A stretch of DNA of 64,000 bases from Stenotrophomonas sp. Ste86 (GCF_024519465.1 NZ_JALJRW010000007.1:108361-172360); one strand, 5' to 3'; positions 1 through 10,122 are shown, counted from the first letter of the stretch. The notes: generated by a model from the letters alone, not told the origin. Numbers and translations: made by a program.

Positions 1-1
1 G

Positions 2-907
2 TTCTTCCCGACGGCGGCGGTGATCGGCTCGCTGATGGGCCTGGGCCAGCTGGCGGCAACCTCGGAGCTGACCGCGCTGCGTGCGCTTGGCCTGTCGCGC
101 AAACGCCTGAGTGCCTCGGTGGCGATCGCGCTGTCGTTGCTGACGGCGGTGATGGTGTTCAGCGGCGAGACGCTGGCGCCGTGGGCGCAGAGCCGGGCCG
201 ACGACATCAAGATGAGCGCCAAGTGGGGCAACAGCATGGCCGTGGCGCGCTATTCGGGCGTGTGGGCGCGCGAGGGCGATACGTTCCTCAATGCCGGCGC
301 GGGCGATGAGCAGTTGCTGCCCGGCGGTGGCACCAAGCTGGTGCTGCGCGATGTACGGCTGTACAAGATTGGCGAGGACGGGCGGTTGGCCTCGTTGACC
401 TATGCCGGTTCGGCCGAGCATGACAAGGACGGCTGGGTGCTGAAGAAAGTGCGCCGGGATACGTTCGGCGAGCGCTCGGCGACGCGTGAGACGGTGGAAT
501 CCGAACCGTGGAATTCGCGCCTGGATGCGGCGGCCTTGGCCAGCGGTATTTCCAAGCCGCGCAACCTGACGGCGATGGATCTGCGCACCAGCATCGAGTA
601 CCGCAAGCGCAACGGGCTGGATTCGCGCGATTACGAAGACATCTACTGGAGCCGGTGGTTCTATCCGGTGAACGTGCTGGCGTTGTGTCTGGCAGCGGTG
701 CCGTTCGCGTTCGGGTCGCTGCGCAGTGGCGGCATGGGCAAGCGGCTGTTCCTGGGCATCCTGTTCGCGCTGGGCTTCTGGTTGCTGCAGTTGTTCTTCG
801 GCCGCATGGCCGGTGCGTTGAAGTTCGACTACCGCATCGCCTACGCGCTGCCGCCGATCGTGATGCTGGCCGTGTCGGGGATGCTGTTCCGGCGCAAGTC
901 GGGGTAA
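2..907 (+). CDS. lptG: LptG, LPS export ABC transporter permease (5' truncated by window edge)
   Basis: Inner-membrane permease of the LptB2FG transporter, which extracts lipopolysaccharide from the inner membrane and feeds it to the periplasmic Lpt bridge. The reading frame is open from base 2 and shows 301 residues ending in TAA; the family is about 360 aa, so the first helix lies upstream of the window. The visible part begins in the conserved PTAAVIGSLMGLG stretch, followed by a membrane helix near residues 35-55, a soluble periplasmic beta-jellyroll region of about 150 residues, and three C-terminal helices including VNVLALCLAAVPFAFG. In this bacterial group lptF normally lies just upstream and would be outside the window. 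Identification rests on this architecture and on the xerD neighbour. Confidence 0.88.
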   Translation, partial: FFPTAAVIGSLMGLGQLAATSELTALRALGLSRKRLSASVAIALSLLTAVMVFSGETLAPWAQSRADDIKMSAKWGNSMAVARYSGVWAREGDTFLNAGAGDEQLLPGGGTKLVLRDVRLYKIGEDGRLASLTYAGSAEHDKDGWVLKKVRRDTFGERSATRETVESEPWNSRLDAAALASGISKPRNLTAMDLRTSIEYRKRNGLDSRDYEDIYWSRWFYPVNVLALCLAAVPFAFGSLRSGGMGKRLFLGILFALGFWLLQLFFGRMAGALKFDYRIAYALPPIVMLAVSGMLFRRKSG

Positions 908-1285
908 TTGAGCGGCTGGAGTTTTGCGTGATCCTGATGGTTCATGGCTGGCGCCTCCCTGTTATCGCGGGAGAGGGCCAGGTAGCCCCATCCAGGACAC
1001 GCCGTAAACCCATCCCTGGGGGCTCGTTCACGGCATCCATGCCGTGCACGGTCCTGGAGGGGGCTGCCTGACCCTCTCTGCACGGTTTGTCGTGTGCGGG
1101 GAGGAAGAGCGTCGCCCCAGCGCGCCGTATACGCCCCCGACCAGCACCAGGCCTGCCGGCACGGAACGACGCGATCGCAGAACGGCCGGTAGAGCCACGC
1201 CATGCGTGGCTGCCCTTCGCGCGTCAATCAAATGCCAATGTCCCCCATGCCGACCCAACAGTCAGCCTCCACGCGTTGCGTGGTT
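908..1285. other. Intergenic region with hairpins, no gene seen
   Basis: This stretch separates lptG from the convergent RDD gene. It holds a 7-bp-stem hairpin at 1030-1045 (ACGGCAT/ATGCCGT), a GTAG-headed SMAG-like hairpin at 1189-1213, and a 6-bp-stem hairpin at 1269-1283 (CCACGC/GCGTGG) just past the RDD stop codon. None has a clear T-run, so rho-independent termination is uncertain. The reading frames crossing it are Arg/Pro-rich products of GC skew without a plausible start or domain. Confidence 0.5.
1189..1213 (+). repeat. SMAG-like GTAG repeat hairpin
   Basis: GTAG is followed by a perfect 8-bp stem AGCCACGC/GCGTGGCT with a 3-nt loop (CAT). This matches the form of the GTAG-headed REP family described in Stenotrophomonas maltophilia: a GTAG tetranucleotide, then a short GC-rich stem-loop. 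It supports the genus assignment; any function (transcript end, RAYT mobilisation) is inference. Confidence 0.6.
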
Positions 1286-1759
1286 TCACCGCTTCGGCAG
1301 GCGTCGCACCCGAGTGCCGCTGGCACGGTCGTGCCAGCTCAGGCGTTGGCGGTCGATCAACGTCCACCACAAACCCAGGCCGCCGAGCAGCAGCGACACG
1401 GTGCCGACGCTGTAACGCAGCCACAACTGGCGGCGGGTGGGGGGCGTTCCAGCGGGCGTGGTCACCTGCAGCCGCCATGGGCGCATGCCCAGGGTCTGGC
1501 CACCGCGACGCCAGCTCAACGTGGCGTACAGGCCGGTGATGATCCAGCAGCACAGCCAGAGCAGCCATTGCAGGGCGCTGAAGGCCGGGATGTTCTCGCG
1601 CTCGGCATGGCCGGTCAGGGTGTAGGCCACGGTGAACACGGTGCCGACCAGCATCCACAGCGCGAGCGCGGGAAACAGGTCGTAGAGCAGGGCCAGCAGG
1701 CGCCACAGCAGCAGCGTGGCGGGGCGGTCGGCGGTTGCGCTGGGGACGGTGGTGGCCAT
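1286..1759 (-). CDS. RDD family integral membrane protein
   Basis: Small inner-membrane protein of unknown substrate. The 157-aa product begins at the ATG at 1759; an upstream extension lacks membrane character and would overlap the xerD start region. Three hydrophobic segments are visible (about residues 18-48, 60-85 and 118-138). The family-defining RLLALLYD lies in the first helix, and the second helix is followed by [14 protein letters not shown], which is typical of RDD proteins. It is divergent from xerD with about 70 bp between start codons, so the two share a promoter region. RDD proteins have been linked to ion exchange in some bacteria, but nothing here fixes a function. Confidence 0.8.
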   Translation of the reverse strand: MATTVPSATADRPATLLLWRLLALLYDLFPALALWMLVGTVFTVAYTLTGHAERENIPAFSALQWLLWLCCWIITGLYATLSWRRGGQTLGMRPWRLQVTTPAGTPPTRRQLWLRYSVGTVSLLLGGLGLWWTLIDRQRLSWHDRASGTRVRRLPKR

Positions 1760-1817
1760 GGGCCGAGCATACCTGCGCGCTGGCGTCGGTTCGATGGCTG
1801 CGATGCGCCCGGCTCCG

Positions 1818-1823
1818 TATGCT
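1818..1823 (+). promoter_or_regulatory. Possible -10 box giving a near-leaderless xerD transcript
   Basis: TATGCT lies six bases before the xerD ATG at 1830, so a start site at the usual distance would fall on or next to the A of ATG. No good -35 was found at 16-18 bp, and no Shine-Dalgarno sequence sits at proper spacing. Tentative. Confidence 0.3.
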
Positions 1824-1829
1824 GGTGAC

Positions 1830-2807
1830 ATGTCCGATGCCACTACCCCCGCGCTGCGCCGTCAGTTGGTCCAGCAGCTGCCGCCCTTGCGCGACGACGA
1901 CAACCTGCTGATCCAGCGCTTCCTCGATGCGATCTGGGCCGAGCAGGGGCTGGCGCGCGCCAGCCTGGACAGCTACCGGCGCGACCTGGAAGGGCTGGCG
2001 CGCTGGCGTGACGGGGCCGGCGGCGGGCTGGCCGCGATCGATCGGGCCGGCTTGTTCGATTACCTGGCCTGGCGCGCGCGGCACGGCTGGTCGCCACGCA
2101 GCAACGCGCGGCTGCTGTCTGCCTTGCGCGCGTTCTTCGCCGATGCGCTGCGGCGCGGTCAGCGCAGCGAGGACCCCAGCGCGCTGCTGGACCCGCCGCG
2201 GTTGCCGCGGCTGCTGCCCAAGGCGCTGGCCGAAAACCAGATCGACGCGCTGCTGGATGCGCCGGATATCGCCTCCCCGCTGGGCCTGCGCGACCGGGCG
2301 ATGCTGGAGCTGATGTACGCCGCCGGGCTGCGCGTGAGCGAGCTGGTGGAACTGCCGGCCAACGCGGTCAACCTGCGGCAGGGCGTGCTGCGGGTGACCG
2401 GCAAGGGCAGCAAGGAGCGCCTGGTGCCGCTGGGCGAGGAATCCCAGCACTGGCTGGAGCGCTACCTGGCCGAATCGCGCCCGCAGCTGGCCGGCAAGCG
2501 CACGGTGCCAGGCGGTGCGGACGGGTCGGTGCCGATGTTCGTGGCCCCCTCGCTGCAGCCGCTCAGCCGCCAGCAGTTCTGGGCACTGGTGAAGAAGTAC
2601 GCGGTGCTGGCCGGGATCGATCCGGTCCGGATCAGCCCGCACGGGCTGCGCCATAGCTTTGCCACCCACCTGCTCAACCGGGGCGCGGACCTGCGCGCGC
2701 TGCAGATGCTGCTGGGCCACAGTTCGCTGTCCACCACCCAGATCTACACCCTGGTGGCGCGCGAACACCTGCAGAAACTGCACGCCAGGCACCATCCGCG
2801 CGGCTGA
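1830..2807 (+). CDS. xerD: XerD site-specific tyrosine recombinase
   Basis: Partner of XerC in resolving chromosome dimers at dif. The 325-aa product has the N-terminal SAM-like core-binding domain (about residues 15-105) and the C-terminal catalytic domain. The tyrosine recombinase set is complete: Arg168 (AAGLRVSEL), Lys192 (VTGKGSKER), His271 and Arg274 ([12 protein letters not shown]), His297 ([10 protein letters not shown]) and nucleophile Tyr306 (QIYTLV). The ATG at 1830 is chosen because the longer frame to 1716 adds residues outside the family and runs into the divergent RDD gene. Assignment to XerD over XerC rests on the dsbC neighbourhood and overall similarity. Confidence 0.93.
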   Translation: MSDATTPALRRQLVQQLPPLRDDDNLLIQRFLDAIWAEQGLARASLDSYRRDLEGLARWRDGAGGGLAAIDRAGLFDYLAWRARHGWSPRSNARLLSALRAFFADALRRGQRSEDPSALLDPPRLPRLLPKALAENQIDALLDAPDIASPLGLRDRAMLELMYAAGLRVSELVELPANAVNLRQGVLRVTGKGSKERLVPLGEESQHWLERYLAESRPQLAGKRTVPGGADGSVPMFVAPSLQPLSRQQFWALVKKYAVLAGIDPVRISPHGLRHSFATHLLNRGADLRALQMLLGHSSLSTTQIYTLVAREHLQKLHARHHPRG

Positions 2808-2918
2808 GGTGGTGGCGGCGCGGCAGCTGACGCCGGTCACTGTTCCACTGCGGTCCAGCTGCGGGTGTGGGCGGCTGTGCGAGAATCAGCGCCATCTTCT
2901 TTGTCCCCGGATCGCTCG

Positions 2919-3713
2919 ATGCTCCGTGTTGCCATTGCCGCGCTCCTCGGCGCGCTCAGCCTGACTGCCTGCGCGCAGCAGCCCTCCGCTCCGGCCGCCA
3001 GCAAGGGCGCGTCGGCCCCGGCCAGTGCGGCGGCCCCGGCCGACGGCAACGCCGACCAGCGCGTGCGCAAGGCGCTGCAGCAGCTGGACCCCAAGTTCAC
3101 CCCGGACTACATCGGCGCGGCGCCGTTCCCGGGCTTCCGCGAGGTGCTGGTGGGCGGGCAGGTGCTGTATGTGACCGACGACGGCCGCTACCTGATGCAG
3201 TCCCAGCCGTACGACATCCAGAACAAGGCGCCGGTCAGCAGCGCCGGCCTGCTCAGCTACCGCCAGAAGCTGCTGGCGAAGGTGCCGCAGAGCGAGCGCA
3301 TCGTGTTCGCCGCGCCCAACGCCAAGTACACCATCAGTGTGTTCACCGATATTGAGTGCGGCTACTGCCGCAAGCTGCACCAGGACATCGCCGAGCTCAA
3401 CCGCAACGGCATCAGCGTGGAATACCTCGCCTTCCCGCGCATGGGCCTGGGCAGCCAGGACTACACCGACATGATCTCGGTGTGGTGCGCGGCCGATCGC
3501 AAGCAGGCGCTGACCGCGGCCAAGACCGGCAAGCCGGTCACGCCGAAGAACTGCACCAATCCGGTGGCCATGCAGTACACGTTGGGCCAGCAGATGGGCG
3601 TCAACGGCACCCCGGCGATCTTTGCGCCCGATGGCACCCAGCTCGGCGGCTACGTGCCGCCGGCACAGCTGAAGGCCGCGCTGGAGCGGATCACCGCCGG
3701 CGGCAGCCGCTGA
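2919..3713 (+). CDS. dsbC: DsbC/DsbG-type thiol:disulfide interchange protein, probable lipoprotein
   Basis: Periplasmic disulfide isomerase that reshuffles wrong disulfides, kept reduced by DsbD. The 264-aa product has an N-terminal dimerisation domain (about residues 45-110) and a thioredoxin-fold domain with active site CGYC at 147-150 and cis-Pro loop GTPAIF at 230-235. Cys190 and Cys212 fit the structural second disulfide of DsbC. The signal sequence ends in LTAC with Cys18 placed as a lipobox cysteine, followed by an Ala/Pro-rich linker of about 30 residues. This suggests membrane anchoring, unlike soluble E. coli DsbC. The start at 2919 puts the hydrophobic segment at the N terminus. 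It is likely in line with xerD, 111 bp upstream. Confidence 0.9.
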   Translation: MLRVAIAALLGALSLTACAQQPSAPAASKGASAPASAAAPADGNADQRVRKALQQLDPKFTPDYIGAAPFPGFREVLVGGQVLYVTDDGRYLMQSQPYDIQNKAPVSSAGLLSYRQKLLAKVPQSERIVFAAPNAKYTISVFTDIECGYCRKLHQDIAELNRNGISVEYLAFPRMGLGSQDYTDMISVWCAADRKQALTAAKTGKPVTPKNCTNPVAMQYTLGQQMGVNGTPAIFAPDGTQLGGYVPPAQLKAALERITAGGSR

Positions 3714-3720
3714 AACAAAC

Positions 3721-3745
3721 AACGCCCCGGCATCGCCGGGGCGTT
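3721..3745. terminator. Bidirectional terminator between dsbC and the chitinase
   Basis: A perfect 11-bp stem (AACGCCCCGGC / GCCGGGGCGTT) with an ATC loop sits 7 bp after the dsbC stop. On the minus strand it is followed by GTTTGTTT, so it should end the chitinase transcript most strongly. A second small hairpin (CCGACC/GGTCGG, 3763-3777) lies closer to the chitinase stop. Confidence 0.8.
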
Positions 3746-3784
3746 GTTGCAAGGGGGCATGCCCGACCGTGGGTCGGTTCCCCG

Positions 3785-5896
3785 TCAGTTCAACCCGTCG
3801 CGGATCGCCTTGGTCAACGTGCCCTGGGCGTCATCCCCGCTGAACTCCCAGAAGAACGCGCCGCCCAGTCCCTGGGTTTTGACGTAGCCCATCTTCTCGG
3901 TGACCATCGCCGGAGTGTCGAAGCTCCAGAACGTGGTGCCGTTGGAGATCCACGTGGCCTTGGCGACGCTGTCGGTGTAGCCCGGCCAGGCCAGGTTCTT
4001 GAGCACCTTCCAGTCTTCGATGCCGGCCTCATACGTGCCCGGCGCGGCGCCGCTGGCGCTCTTGTACAGGCCGTTGTTGCCGCTGGCCACGCCGGTCCAG
4101 CCGCGCCCGTAGTAGCCGATGCCCAGGTTCAACTTGGACGCCGGCACGCCGCGGCTGAGGAAGGCCTCCATCGCATCGTTGCTGTTGTAGAGCTTCTGGT
4201 CGCCGGTGGACGGATCGGCCGGTGAGTCGAACAGCGCCGAGTGATGGTTGGTCTGCGGATCCCACGCACCGTGGAAGTCGTAAGTCATCACGTTGATGAA
4301 GTCCAGGTACGGGTGGTACGCGGCCGGGTCGGTCACGCGCACCTTGTCGATGCCCGCACCCACCGCCACCGTCAGCAACAGCCCCGGGCGCACCGCATCG
4401 AGCTGGCGGCGGAACTCGGCCAGCAGCGCGGTGTAGTTGGCGTTGTCGGCCGGGGTGCCGCAGCTCAGCCCGCAGGCCACCGGATACTCCCAGTCGATGT
4501 CGATGCCATCGAACACACCGGCCGCCGCGCCCACGCCACCGGCGCCGTCGGTGACCGGCAGGTTGCCCTTGATGTAGGCATCGATGCACGAGGCGACGAA
4601 GGCCTGGCGGTTGGCGGGCTGCGCCGCGCTGGAGAACCCGCGCGACCAGGTCCAGCCGCCCAGCGAGATCAGCACCTTTACGTTCGGGTGCTTGGCCTTG
4701 AGCTGCTTGAGCTGGTTCCAGTTGCCGCGCAGCGGCTGGTCCCAGGTATCGGCGCCACCGCTCACGCTCTCGCCGGCACCAAAGGCCTTGGTGTAATCGG
4801 CGAAGGCATCGCCGCCCACCCCCGTGTTCGGGTCCGAGGCCTGGGTCACGCCGACTTCGCAGCGGTTGTTGCGCACGTTGCCGAAGGCGTAGTTGATGTG
4901 GGTCAGGCGCGCGGCCGAGCCGCTGGTGTCGATGTTCTTGACCCGGTAATTGCGCCCGTAGATGCCCCACTGGGTGAAGTACCCGATCACCCGCTTGCTG
5001 CCGCCGCCGCCGCCGCCGGCCGCGGTGGTCACACTGATCGAGCCGCTCTGCGCCGAGGCGTTGCCGGCGTTGTCGCGGGCGCGCACGGTGTAGGTGTAGG
5101 CGGTGCTGGCGGTGAGTCCGCCGTCGGTGTACTGGGTGGCGCTGGGCGAGCCGACCAGGCTGCCGTTGCGGTACACGTCGTAGCCGGCCACGCCGCTGCC
5201 GCCGCTGTTGTCGGTGGCCGCGCTCCAGGCCAGGTTGACCGTGGTGGCGGTTTTGGAGGGCGAGGCCAGGCCACCGGGCACGCTCGGCGGGGTGGTGTCG
5301 TTGCTGGCGGCAGTGACGGTCACGCTGACCGTGGTGGAGGAAGTCACCGCGTTGTTGTTGTCGGTGGCCACCGCCTTGAAGGTGTGGCTGCCGGCGCTCG
5401 CGTTGGCCCAGGTCACGCTGTACGGCGCGCTGGTGTCGATGCCCAGCGAGGTGCCGCCGCGGAAGAACTCGACCTTGCTGACGCTGCCGTCGGTGTCACT
5501 GGCGTTGGCACTGACGGTGATGCTGCTGCCGGCGGTGAAGCTGGCGCCCGCGGCGGGCGAGGTCAGGCTGACGCTGGGCGGCTGGTTGCTGCCACTGCCA
5601 TCGCAGGCGCCCAGGTTGGTGTAGTAGGGCGCGCCAGCGGGGTGGTCGGGCGGGGCGTTCCAGATGTCCTGGTTGGCCCGGTACAGCACGCCGCCCTTCT
5701 GCAGGGTGGTGCCGGACAGGTAGATCACCGCCGGGTTCCATTCCGGGGCCCCGGTACAGTTCGCGGCCAGCGCCAGGGTGGGGGTGGTGGTCGCGGCGGC
5801 TGCAGCCAGGGCCAGGGCCAGCAGCCAGCGTTTGCGGCGGCCTGCCGCAAGGGAGGATATCGATGTCACCGCACTGCGCATCATCGGGTCAGGCAT
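3785..5896 (-). CDS. Secreted GH18 chitinase with CBM5/12-like, Ig-like and FN3 modules
   Basis: Extracellular endochitinase that hydrolyses beta-1,4-GlcNAc linkages with retention of configuration. The 703-aa product has a signal peptide (about 1-45), a chitin-binding module of CBM5/12 type (46-98, with W53, Y69, W79), an Ig-like domain (105-195), a fibronectin type III domain (203-292), a Gly-rich linker (294-299) and a GH18 TIM barrel (301-703). The catalytic motif DGIDIDWE is at 463-470, with Glu470 the acid/base. Substrate-assistance motifs SLGGWTWS (411-418) and MTYDFHGAWD (537-546) are present. The start at 5896 has GGAG seven bases upstream on the minus strand. The xps operon in this window is a likely export route. 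A LacI-type palindrome lies about 140 bp upstream. Confidence 0.93.
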   Translation of the reverse strand: MPDPMMRSAVTSISSLAAGRRKRWLLALALAAAAATTTPTLALAANCTGAPEWNPAVIYLSGTTLQKGGVLYRANQDIWNAPPDHPAGAPYYTNLGACDGSGSNQPPSVSLTSPAAGASFTAGSSITVSANASDTDGSVSKVEFFRGGTSLGIDTSAPYSVTWANASAGSHTFKAVATDNNNAVTSSTTVSVTVTAASNDTTPPSVPGGLASPSKTATTVNLAWSAATDNSGGSGVAGYDVYRNGSLVGSPSATQYTDGGLTASTAYTYTVRARDNAGNASAQSGSISVTTAAGGGGGGSKRVIGYFTQWGIYGRNYRVKNIDTSGSAARLTHINYAFGNVRNNRCEVGVTQASDPNTGVGGDAFADYTKAFGAGESVSGGADTWDQPLRGNWNQLKQLKAKHPNVKVLISLGGWTWSRGFSSAAQPANRQAFVASCIDAYIKGNLPVTDGAGGVGAAAGVFDGIDIDWEYPVACGLSCGTPADNANYTALLAEFRRQLDAVRPGLLLTVAVGAGIDKVRVTDPAAYHPYLDFINVMTYDFHGAWDPQTNHHSALFDSPADPSTGDQKLYNSNDAMEAFLSRGVPASKLNLGIGYYGRGWTGVASGNNGLYKSASGAAPGTYEAGIEDWKVLKNLAWPGYTDSVAKATWISNGTTFWSFDTPAMVTEKMGYVKTQGLGGAFFWEFSGDDAQGTLTKAIRDGLN

Positions 5897-6035
5897 GGTC
5901 TTACTCCGATCTAGTGATGGGCGCGGGCCGCCGGGTGGGGCGGCCCGCGTGCAGCAGGTCCGGGCGCCGGGGAGAGGCCGGCAACAGCAGTGGGGGCGGA
6001 CGAGGACCTGGCCGCAAAGCAGGCCAGCCAGGTGG

Positions 6036-6049
6036 TGATAACGTTGTCA
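6036..6049. promoter_or_regulatory. LacI-family (NagQ-like) operator candidate upstream of the chitinase
   Basis: TGATAACGTTGTCA is a near-perfect palindrome centred on CG, the hallmark of LacI/GalR operators. It closely resembles the TGACARCGYTGTCA consensus that I recall for GlcNAc/chitin utilisation regulons (NagQ/NagR) of Xanthomonadales and relatives. It lies about 140 bp upstream of the chitinase start and about 138 bp before purL; the chitin link makes the chitinase the more sensible target. Regulator identity is inference. Confidence 0.5.
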
Positions 6050-6147
6050 TGCATTCCGCCAGCAATCCGTGAACCAGCGCATGGTTCGGCCGTGAAGGCC
6101 TACGGGCGGCGGTCAGCGGTCGGGGCGGCCGCGGCGGTGGACTTGGG

Positions 6148-6153
6148 TACAAT
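6148..6153 (+). promoter_or_regulatory. Putative -10 element of the purL promoter
   Basis: TACAAT lies 33 bp before the purL ATG and would place the start site near 6160, giving a short leader. No convincing -35 hexamer is visible at 16-18 bp. Confidence 0.4.
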
Positions 6154-6186
6154 AGTGGGCCCGTTTCCAACCACGGTTCCCCGGAC

Positions 6187-9100
6187 ATGATGGTCCTCGA
6201 GGGCGCATCCGCCCTTTCGCCGTTCCGCCGCGAACGTCTTGAATCCCGCCTGCAGTCCCTGGCCACCGATCTGCGCATCACCGGTGCCTGGCATGTCTAC
6301 TTCATCCAGACCGAGGGCGATGCGGCCCCGGACCCGGTGATCCTGAGCCGGATCCTGGAGGCCCAGCCGGACCTGGCGGGGCGTGAAGACGGCGCGGTAT
6401 CGCGCTTCGTGGTGCCGCGCCTGGGCACGCTGTCGCCGTGGTCGAGCAAGGCCACCGAACTGGTGCGTGGTGCCGGGCAGCCGATCCGACGGGTCGAACG
6501 TGGCCTGCGCATCGACCTGGCCGGCTGGCCGGCCGATGCCGCCGCGCAGGAAGCGGTGATCCGCGCCCTGCACGACCCGATGACCCAGTCCGTACTGGCC
6601 CAGGCCGAACAGGCGCAGGCGCTGTTCAGCGCGCCGGCCCGTGGCGAACTGGAGCGGATCGCGCTGGAGGACCTGGAAGCGGCCAACCGCCGCCTCGGCC
6701 TGGCCATGGCCCAGGACGAGATCGACTACCTGCGCCAGCGCTTCGGCGAGTTGGGCCGCACGCCGTCGGACGTCGAACTGATGATGTTCGCGCAGGCCAA
6801 TTCCGAGCACTGCCGGCACAAGATCTTCAATGCCAGCTGGACCATCGACGGCGCCGACCAGTCGCATTCGCTGTTCCGGATGATCAAGAACACCCACCAG
6901 CAGACCCCGCAGCACACGTTGAGCGCGTACAGCGACAACGCCGCGGTGGTCGCCGGTTTCCCGGCGTCACGCTATCGCCCGGACCCGGCCAGCGGCGAGT
7001 ACCGCAGCGAAGCGGTGGTCGATTCGGCGTTCTGCATCAAGGTCGAAACGCACAACCACCCGACCGCGATCGCCCCGTTCCCGGGTGCGGCCACCGGTGC
7101 GGGCGGTGAGATCCGCGACGAAGGCGCCACCGGCCGCGGCGGCAAGCCCAAGGCCGGCCTGACCGGCTTCTCGGTCTCGCACCTTCGCATCCCGACGCTG
7201 CCGCAGCCGTGGGAAGCGCCGCGTGCGCTCAACCCGCGCATGGCCCCGGCGCTGGACATCATGCTGGACGGCCCGCTCGGCGGCGCCGCGTTCAACAATG
7301 AATTCGGCCGCCCGAACCTGCTCGGCTATTTCCGCAGCTTCGAGCTGCCCGAAGGGCAGGGCCTGACCCGCGCCTACGACAAGCCGATCATGCTCGCCGG
7401 TGGGCTCGGTGCGATCGACCAGAACCAGGTCGAGAAGCTGCGCCTGCAGCCGGGCGATGCGGTGATCGTGCTCGGTGGCCCGGCGATGCTGATCGGCCTC
7501 GGCGGCGGTGCCGCCAGCTCGGTGGCGTCGGGTGAGAGCGCCGAAGACCTCGATTTTGCCAGCGTGCAGCGCGACAACCCGGAAATGGAGCGTCGCTGCC
7601 AGGAAGTGATCGACCGCTGCGTCGCGCTCGGCCTGGACAACCCGATCCGCTGGTTCCATGACGTCGGTGCCGGCGGCCTGTCCAACGCGATCCCGGAACT
7701 GCTGCACGACTCCGGCGTGGGCGGCGTGATCGACCTGGGCAAGGTGCCCACCGACGATCCGTCGCTGTCGCCGATGCAGCTGTGGTGCAACGAATCGCAG
7801 GAGCGCTACGTGCTCGGCGTACCGCAGGCGCGCCTGGCCGAATTTGCCGCGCTGTGCGCGCGCGAGCGCTGCCCGTTCGCCGCGGTTGGCGTGGCCACCG
7901 CCGAAGAACGCCTGGTCGTGGCCTACGGCGCGACCGTGGGCAATACGCCGGCCGATGCGCCGATCGACCTGCCGATGGACGTGCTGTTCGGCAAGGCACC
8001 GAAGATGCACCGCGATGCCACGCACCCGCCGGCACCGCGCTGGCCGGCGTTGAAGACCGCCGGGCTGGACCTGCATGAAGCCGGCCTGCGCGTCCTCGCG
8101 CACCCGTCGGTGGCGTCCAAGAATTTCCTGGTCACCATCGGCGACCGCAGCGTTGGCGGGCTGACCGCGCGCGAACAGATGATCGGCCCATGGCAGCTGC
8201 CGTTGGCCGATGTGGCCATCACCCTGGCTGGTTTCGATACCGTCGCCGGTGAGGCGATGGCGATCGGCGAGCGCACTCCGTTGGCCCTGCTCAATGCGGC
8301 CGCATCGGCGCGCATGGCGGTGGGCGAAGCGATCACCAACCTGTGCGCCGCCCCGGTGGACGCGCTGGACACGGTGAAGCTGTCGGCCAACTGGATGGCG
8401 GCGGCCGGCCACGAAGGCGAAGACGCGCTGCTGTACGACGCAGTGCGCGCGGTGGGCATGGAACTGTGCCCGCAGCTGGACCTGAGCATTCCGGTCGGCA
8501 AGGATTCGCTGTCGATGCAGGCCCAGTGGCAGGCCGATGGCCAGGCGCACAAGTCGGTGTCGCCGGTGTCGCTGGTGATCACCGCCTTTGCGCCTGTCGC
8601 CGACGCCAGCGCACAGCTGACCCCGCTGCTCGACCGCGACACCGACAGCGAGTTGTGGCTGATCGGCCTGGGCGCCGGCAAGCAGCGCCTGGGCGGTTCG
8701 ATCCTGGCCCAGGTGCATGCCGACCACAGCGCCCTGCCGGCCTTCGCCGGGGCGGCGCCGGACCTGGACGATGCACAGCGCCTGCGTGCGTTCTTCGAAC
8801 TGATCCGCGATGCGCGCCAGTCCGGCCTGCTGCTGGCCTACCACGACCGCAGCGATGGCGGCGCGTTTGCCGCGCTGTGCGAAATGGCCTTCGCCTCGCG
8901 CCTGGGCCTGGACATCACCTTGGATGCCTGGGGCGATGATCCGTTCCGCAGCCTGTTCAATGAAGAACTGGGGGCGGTGGTGCAGATCGCCCGGGAAGAC
9001 CGCGCGGCCTTTGCCGACCTGGTCGAGCGGCATGCGCTGACCGAATGCGCCCAGCGCATCGCGCGCCCGACCACCGCCCCGGTGGTGCGGGTGTCGCTGC

Positions 9101-10122
9101 AGGGCGAGAGCTTGGTGGAGTGGCGCTGGGAAGCGCTGTTCGATGCCTGGTGGTCGGTCACCCACGCCATGCAGAAGCTGCGCGACAACCCGGACAGCGC
9201 CGACCAGGAGCGTGCGATCGCGCGCAACTTCAACGCGCCGGGCCTGAAGCCGAAACTCAGCTTCGACATCAATGAAGATGTGGCAGCGCCGTACATGGAT
9301 GTACCCGTGTCGCGGGCGCAGGATGCGCAGGGGCGACCGCCCTTCATCAACACCGGCGCGCGTCCGCGCGTGGCGGTGCTGCGCGAGCAGGGCGTCAACG
9401 GCCAGATCGAGATGGCCAACATCTTCGAGCGTGCCGGTTTCAGCGCGTATGACGTGCACATGAGCGACCTGATCGAAGGCCGCGTCGCGTTGTCCGACTT
9501 CACCGGCCTGGTTGCCTGTGGCGGCTTCAGTTACGGCGACGTGCTCGGCGCCGGTCGTGGCTGGGCCACCTCGGTACTGGAGCGCAGCGCGCTGCGCGAT
9601 GCCTTCGCCGGCTTCTTCGCACGCCAGGACAGCTTCGCGCTGGGCGTATGCAACGGCTGCCAGATGATGAGCCAACTCAAGGACATCATCCCCGGTGCCG
9701 AGCACTGGCCGCAGTTCCGCCGCAACCGCAGCGAGCAGTTCGAAGCCCGTACCGCGCTGCTGGAAGTGGTGGAATCGCCGTCGATCCTGCTGCGCGGCAT
9801 GGCCGGCTCGCGCTTGCCCGTGGCCGTGGCCCACGGTGAAGGCCAGGCGGTATTCGCCACGGCCGTGGACCAGGCCGCGGCGCGCGTTGCATTGCGCTAC
9901 GTGGATGGCGATGGCAACGTGGCCACCCAGTACCCGCTCAATCCGAACGGTTCGCCGGACGGCATCACCGGCCTGACCAACACCGACGGTCGGGTCACCA
10001 TCATGATGCCGCATCCCGAACGCACCCCGCGCGCACTCAACCTGAGCTGGCGTCCAAGCGAATGGCAGGGCGATTCCCCATGGCTGCGCATGTTCCGGAA
10101 CGCACGCGTATGGTGCGGCTGA
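6187..10122 (+). CDS. purL: PurL, phosphoribosylformylglycinamidine synthase (large single-chain form)
   Basis: Fourth step of de novo purine synthesis: FGAR + glutamine + ATP gives FGAM + glutamate + ADP + Pi. The 1,311-aa chain has an N-terminal PurS-like region, a linker helix region, duplicated AIRS-type synthetase halves ([21 protein letters not shown] from about residue 285), and a C-terminal class I glutamine amidotransferase. The triad nucleophile is Cys1155 in GVCNGCQMM, with His1276 and Glu1278 in [10 protein letters not shown]. Length matches the single-chain proteobacterial enzyme (about 1,295 aa). ATG at 6187 is followed by a second in-frame ATG, either of which could be used. 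It is a monocistronic unit ending in a strong terminator. Confidence 0.97.
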   Translation: MMVLEGASALSPFRRERLESRLQSLATDLRITGAWHVYFIQTEGDAAPDPVILSRILEAQPDLAGREDGAVSRFVVPRLGTLSPWSSKATELVRGAGQPIRRVERGLRIDLAGWPADAAAQEAVIRALHDPMTQSVLAQAEQAQALFSAPARGELERIALEDLEAANRRLGLAMAQDEIDYLRQRFGELGRTPSDVELMMFAQANSEHCRHKIFNASWTIDGADQSHSLFRMIKNTHQQTPQHTLSAYSDNAAVVAGFPASRYRPDPASGEYRSEAVVDSAFCIKVETHNHPTAIAPFPGAATGAGGEIRDEGATGRGGKPKAGLTGFSVSHLRIPTLPQPWEAPRALNPRMAPALDIMLDGPLGGAAFNNEFGRPNLLGYFRSFELPEGQGLTRAYDKPIMLAGGLGAIDQNQVEKLRLQPGDAVIVLGGPAMLIGLGGGAASSVASGESAEDLDFASVQRDNPEMERRCQEVIDRCVALGLDNPIRWFHDVGAGGLSNAIPELLHDSGVGGVIDLGKVPTDDPSLSPMQLWCNESQERYVLGVPQARLAEFAALCARERCPFAAVGVATAEERLVVAYGATVGNTPADAPIDLPMDVLFGKAPKMHRDATHPPAPRWPALKTAGLDLHEAGLRVLAHPSVASKNFLVTIGDRSVGGLTAREQMIGPWQLPLADVAITLAGFDTVAGEAMAIGERTPLALLNAAASARMAVGEAITNLCAAPVDALDTVKLSANWMAAAGHEGEDALLYDAVRAVGMELCPQLDLSIPVGKDSLSMQAQWQADGQAHKSVSPVSLVITAFAPVADASAQLTPLLDRDTDSELWLIGLGAGKQRLGGSILAQVHADHSALPAFAGAAPDLDDAQRLRAFFELIRDARQSGLLLAYHDRSDGGAFAALCEMAFASRLGLDITLDAWGDDPFRSLFNEELGAVVQIAREDRAAFADLVERHALTECAQRIARPTTAPVVRVSLQGESLVEWRWEALFDAWWSVTHAMQKLRDNPDSADQERAIARNFNAPGLKPKLSFDINEDVAAPYMDVPVSRAQDAQGRPPFINTGARPRVAVLREQGVNGQIEMANIFERAGFSAYDVHMSDLIEGRVALSDFTGLVACGGFSYGDVLGAGRGWATSVLERSALRDAFAGFFARQDSFALGVCNGCQMMSQLKDIIPGAEHWPQFRRNRSEQFEARTALLEVVESPSILLRGMAGSRLPVAVAHGEGQAVFATAVDQAAARVALRYVDGDGNVATQYPLNPNGSPDGITGLTNTDGRVTIMMPHPERTPRALNLSWRPSEWQGDSPWLRMFRNARVWCG

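Noticed and set aside
6967..10014. Long minus-strand frame opposite purL
   Set aside because: purL is unmistakable over its whole length; the antisense product is low complexity.
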